Source: Bdellovibrionales bacterium
Lineage (GTDB): Bacteria; Bdellovibrionota; Bacteriovoracia; Bacteriovoracales; Bacteriovoracaceae
Assembly (NCBI GenBank): GCA_005791855.1
Contig: SXUH01000136.1
Location: forward strand, 1 to 5,984
Direction: 5' to 3'
Length of the DNA: 5,984 nt
The position numbers and the translations under genes are program-made. Shown piece by piece: positions 4,126 through 5,984 of this stretch; positions within the stretch are counted from its first letter, which is position 1, and the number at the start of each line of letters is the position of its first letter. The notes under the pieces are model-generated. The model was not told where the DNA came from. It did not search any database and worked only from the letters and a program-made list of their open reading frames with translations.

Positions 4126-5984
4126 TGCCGGACTTCCTCCACCTTGCCGTCGATGATGAACGACACGGAGTTCGCGCTCAGGAGCTCGTTGAGCTTCGCC
4201 GCCATCTGCGGCGACGGGCTCACCAGGAAGTTGTCGTCCAATGGGAGCCGCGCCTTCCCCTCCGTGGTCTCGAAGATCAGGTGGATGGGGATGGACCCGC
4301 GGTAGCTCAGGAGGATCTGCTTCATCTGCGTGAGGGAGTAGGCGTTGAGGTGCGCGAGCGGCACGTTGACCCGCACCGAGGTCACCCGGTCGTCGGACTC
4401 GTCCTTGAGCAGGCCGATCTTGTTCGGGTAGAACTTCTTCGGGTCCTCGGAGAGGTTGACCACACCGTGCATGAGCAGGGGCTCGTCGGAGGTCACGAAC
4501 TGCTGGAACTCGGCGTAGATCCGCGGGAAGAAAAGGCACTCGATCTTCCCGGAGAGGTCCTCGAAGGTGACGAAGGCCATCTTGTCGCCCTTCTTGGTCA
4601 TGATGATCTTCGATTCGGAGATCATCCCGGCGATGACCATGGTCCGCTTCGACGGATCGTTTTCATCTCCCAGGCGCGGATTGTAGCCCTCGGGCTTGGC
4701 CACGGTCGGCAGGTCCTGGATGTCGGCGATGCTCATGGAGGTGAGCTTGCCCATGATGTCCTTGTAGCGCATGAGCGGGTGGCCCGAAACGTAGATGCCC
4801 AAAAGCTCGGCCTCGAGGGAGAGCTTCTGCTTCTCGTCGAACTCCTGCGACTCGCTGATGGAGAGCTGGTCCTCGGAGGACTGGGGGGACGCCCCCATGT
4901 CGAAGAGGGAGGTCTGGCCCATGAGCTTCTCCTCCTGCTTCTTCTCCGCGAAGGCGATGATGAACTCCATGTTCTCGAGGAGGGTCTTCCGGTTGTACTT
5001 CTCGCAGCTGTCGAAGGCCCCGACCTTGATCAGGGCCTCCATCACGCGCTTGTTCACCGACTTGAGGTTCACCCGCTCGCAGAAGTCGACGAAGCCCTTG
5101 AAGGGCCCGTTCGCCTCCCGCTCGCGGACGATGTCCTCCACCGCGGCTTCGCCGACGCCCTTCACGGCCCCGAGGCCGAAGCGGATGGTGTCGCCGATGA
5201 CGTTGAAGAGCCAGAGGGATTCGTTCACGTCCGGCGGGAGGATGGCGATGCCGAAGTCCTTGGCCTCCTGGATGTAGGCGGTGATCTTCTCCTTGTTGCT
5301 GATCTCGGTCCCGAGGAGGGCCGCGAAGAACTGGGCCGGGTAGTACTTCTTCAGGAAGGCGGTCTGGAAGGAGACGACGGAGTAGGCGACGGCGTGGGAC
5401 TTGTTGAAGCCGTACTCGGCGAACTTCTCCATGAGGTCGAAGAGCTGCTCGGCCTTGCCGGCGTCGAAGCCGCGCTCCTGCGCTCCCTTGAGGAAGATCT
5501 GCTTGTGCATGGCCATCTCCTCGGCCTTCTTCTTCCCCATCGCCCGGCGGAGCATGTCCGCCTGGCCCAGGGAGTAGCCGGCAACCACCCGGGCGATGTT
5601 CATCACCTGCTCCTGGTAGACGATGATCCCGTAGGTGTCCTTGAGGACGGGCTTGAGCTCCTCGAAGATGTAGGTCTCCGGCTTCTGGCCGTGCTTGATC
5701 TCCGCGAACTCGAGGTGCATGCCGGAGCCCATGGGGCCCGGCCGGTAGAGGGCGTTGATCGCGGTGATGTCGTCGATGGAGTCCGGCTTGATCCGCTTGC
5801 ACAGGTCCTGCATGCCGGAGGATTCGAGCTGGAAGACGCCCACGGTCTGGCCCTCGGAGATGAGGTCGAAGACCGCCTCGTCGTGGTAGTCGATGAATTC
5901 GATGTCGAAGTCGGGCTTGAGGTCTCGCTGGATGAGCTTCGAGGCGTTGGAGATCACGGTGAGGGTCTTGAGGCCAAGGAAGTC
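4122..5984 (-). CDS. dnaE: DNA polymerase III alpha subunit, C-terminal 620 residues (5' end beyond the window)
   Basis: DnaE is the replicative DNA polymerase catalytic subunit. The window begins in frame at DFLGLKTLTVISNA, whose first Asp corresponds to the third catalytic aspartate (D555 of E. coli DnaE); the PHP domain and the other two catalytic aspartates lie outside. Counting from that Asp, visible landmarks are GVFQLESSGM (49-58), YRPGPMGSGM (80-89), YGIIVYQEQVM (118-128), RRAMGKKK (146-153) and FNKSHAVAYS (192-201) in the palm/fingers region. A helix-hairpin-helix follows at FGLGAVKGVGEAA (~268-281), then a likely beta-clamp-binding motif QTSLF (357-361), an OB-fold (~446-490, VIAGMISESKII, FVTFEDLSGKIECLFFP) and a short C-terminal domain ending in GKVEEVRQ. 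If the missing half has normal size, the total is close to the ~1160 residues of E. coli DnaE, so this is DnaE1-type rather than PolC. No intein or break is seen. The TGA stop overlaps the next gene's GTG. Confidence 0.98.
   Translation of the reverse strand, partial: DFLGLKTLTVISNASKLIQRDLKPDFDIEFIDYHDEAVFDLISEGQTVGVFQLESSGMQDLCKRIKPDSIDDITAINALYRPGPMGSGMHLEFAEIKHGQKPETYIFEELKPVLKDTYGIIVYQEQVMNIARVVAGYSLGQADMLRRAMGKKKAEEMAMHKQIFLKGAQERGFDAGKAEQLFDLMEKFAEYGFNKSHAVAYSVVSFQTAFLKKYYPAQFFAALLGTEISNKEKITAYIQEAKDFGIAILPPDVNESLWLFNVIGDTIRFGLGAVKGVGEAAVEDIVREREANGPFKGFVDFCERVNLKSVNKRVMEALIKVGAFDSCEKYNRKTLLENMEFIIAFAEKKQEEKLMGQTSLFDMGASPQSSEDQLSISESQEFDEKQKLSLEAELLGIYVSGHPLMRYKDIMGKLTSMSIADIQDLPTVAKPEGYNPRLGDENDPSKRTMVIAGMISESKIIMTKKGDKMAFVTFEDLSGKIECLFFPRIYAEFQQFVTSDEPLLMHGVVNLSEDPKKFYPNKIGLLKDESDDRVTSVRVNVPLAHLNAYSLTQMKQILLSYRGSIPIHLIFETTEGKARLPLDDNFLVSPSPQMAAKLNELLSANSVSFIIDGKVEEVRQ
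4136..4140 (-). promoter_or_regulatory. Shine-Dalgarno (GGAGG) for the GTG-started exported protein
   Basis: On the minus strand, GGAGG lies inside the last codons of dnaE, 10 bases before the GTG at 4125-4123. Together with the GTGA stop/start overlap it fixes the start of the exported protein, which otherwise has no ATG near its signal peptide. Confidence 0.6.

Larger units (their letters stand above)
462..5984 (-). other. Predicted operon: dnaE, exported protein, FlgT-like lipoprotein, receiver/HD-GYP-like regulator, AgmX/PglI-like lipoprotein
   Basis: All five minus-strand genes are adjacent in the same direction. Stop and start overlap by 4 bases at 4122-4125 (GTGA), 2254-2257 (ATGA) and 884-887 (ATGA); the remaining junction, 3184-3198, is 15 bases. 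No intergenic space is left for a strong promoter or terminator, so co-transcription from a promoter upstream of dnaE, outside the window, is likely. A weak internal promoter cannot be excluded. Confidence 0.75.

Noticed and set aside
3322..4305. Plus-strand open frame opposite the exported protein and the dnaE end
   Set aside because: Crosses two minus-strand genes, has low-complexity Arg/Glu runs and no recognisable motif; a shadow of GC-rich codon use.
4126..4539. Upstream in-frame extension of the exported protein
   Set aside because: It lies wholly inside dnaE in another frame and translates to an Arg/Pro/Ala-rich chain. The GTG at 4125 has a Shine-Dalgarno and begins a signal peptide.
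4663..5802. Second minus-strand open frame within dnaE
   Set aside because: Arg/His/Gly-rich out-of-frame product; the dnaE frame carries all conserved polymerase motifs.

Overview
The window is GC-rich, tightly packed bacterial chromosome. It holds five genes on the minus strand that look like one operon, and one gene on the plus strand that meets the operon tail to tail. No RNA genes, CRISPR arrays, insertion sequences or non-coding gaps above about 20 bases were seen. The best guess at the host is a Bdellovibrionota or other delta-proteobacterium-like lineage. The reasons are an AgmX/PglI-type C-terminal domain on a lipoprotein, an unconventional HD-GYP-like regulator, and an HNH protein of a type I recall as common in Bdellovibrio relatives. 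This is inference from family flavour, not from a marker-gene comparison.

Layout, in transcription order from the right edge leftward: (1) 5984-4122, the C-terminal half of dnaE, the replicative DNA polymerase III alpha subunit, cut by the window edge; (2) 4125-3199, an unrecognised exported protein with a GTG start; (3) 3183-2254, a lipoprotein with a CsgG/FlgT-like N-terminal part and a FlgT-like C-terminal domain; (4) 2257-884, a cytoplasmic two-domain regulator with a degenerate receiver followed by a degenerate HD-GYP domain; (5) 887-462, a small lipoprotein with an AgmX/PglI-like (TonB-C-like) domain. Three of the four junctions are 4-base stop/start overlaps (GTGA, ATGA, ATGA). The fourth is a 15-base gap carrying a good Shine-Dalgarno sequence. 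On the plus strand, 1-474 is the C-terminal part of an HNH endonuclease-family protein whose last 13 bases overlap the end of gene 5.

How they fit together: dnaE is housekeeping. The four genes behind it look like an envelope-plus-signalling set: two lipoproteins, one exported soluble protein and one non-canonical cyclic-di-GMP-type regulator. Their tight coupling suggests co-production and perhaps a shared process at the cell envelope such as surface motility, appendage assembly or secretion. No function is proven by the sequence. The most interesting items are the regulator, which has lost key residues in both domains, and its linkage to FlgT-like and AgmX/PglI-like lipoproteins behind dnaE.
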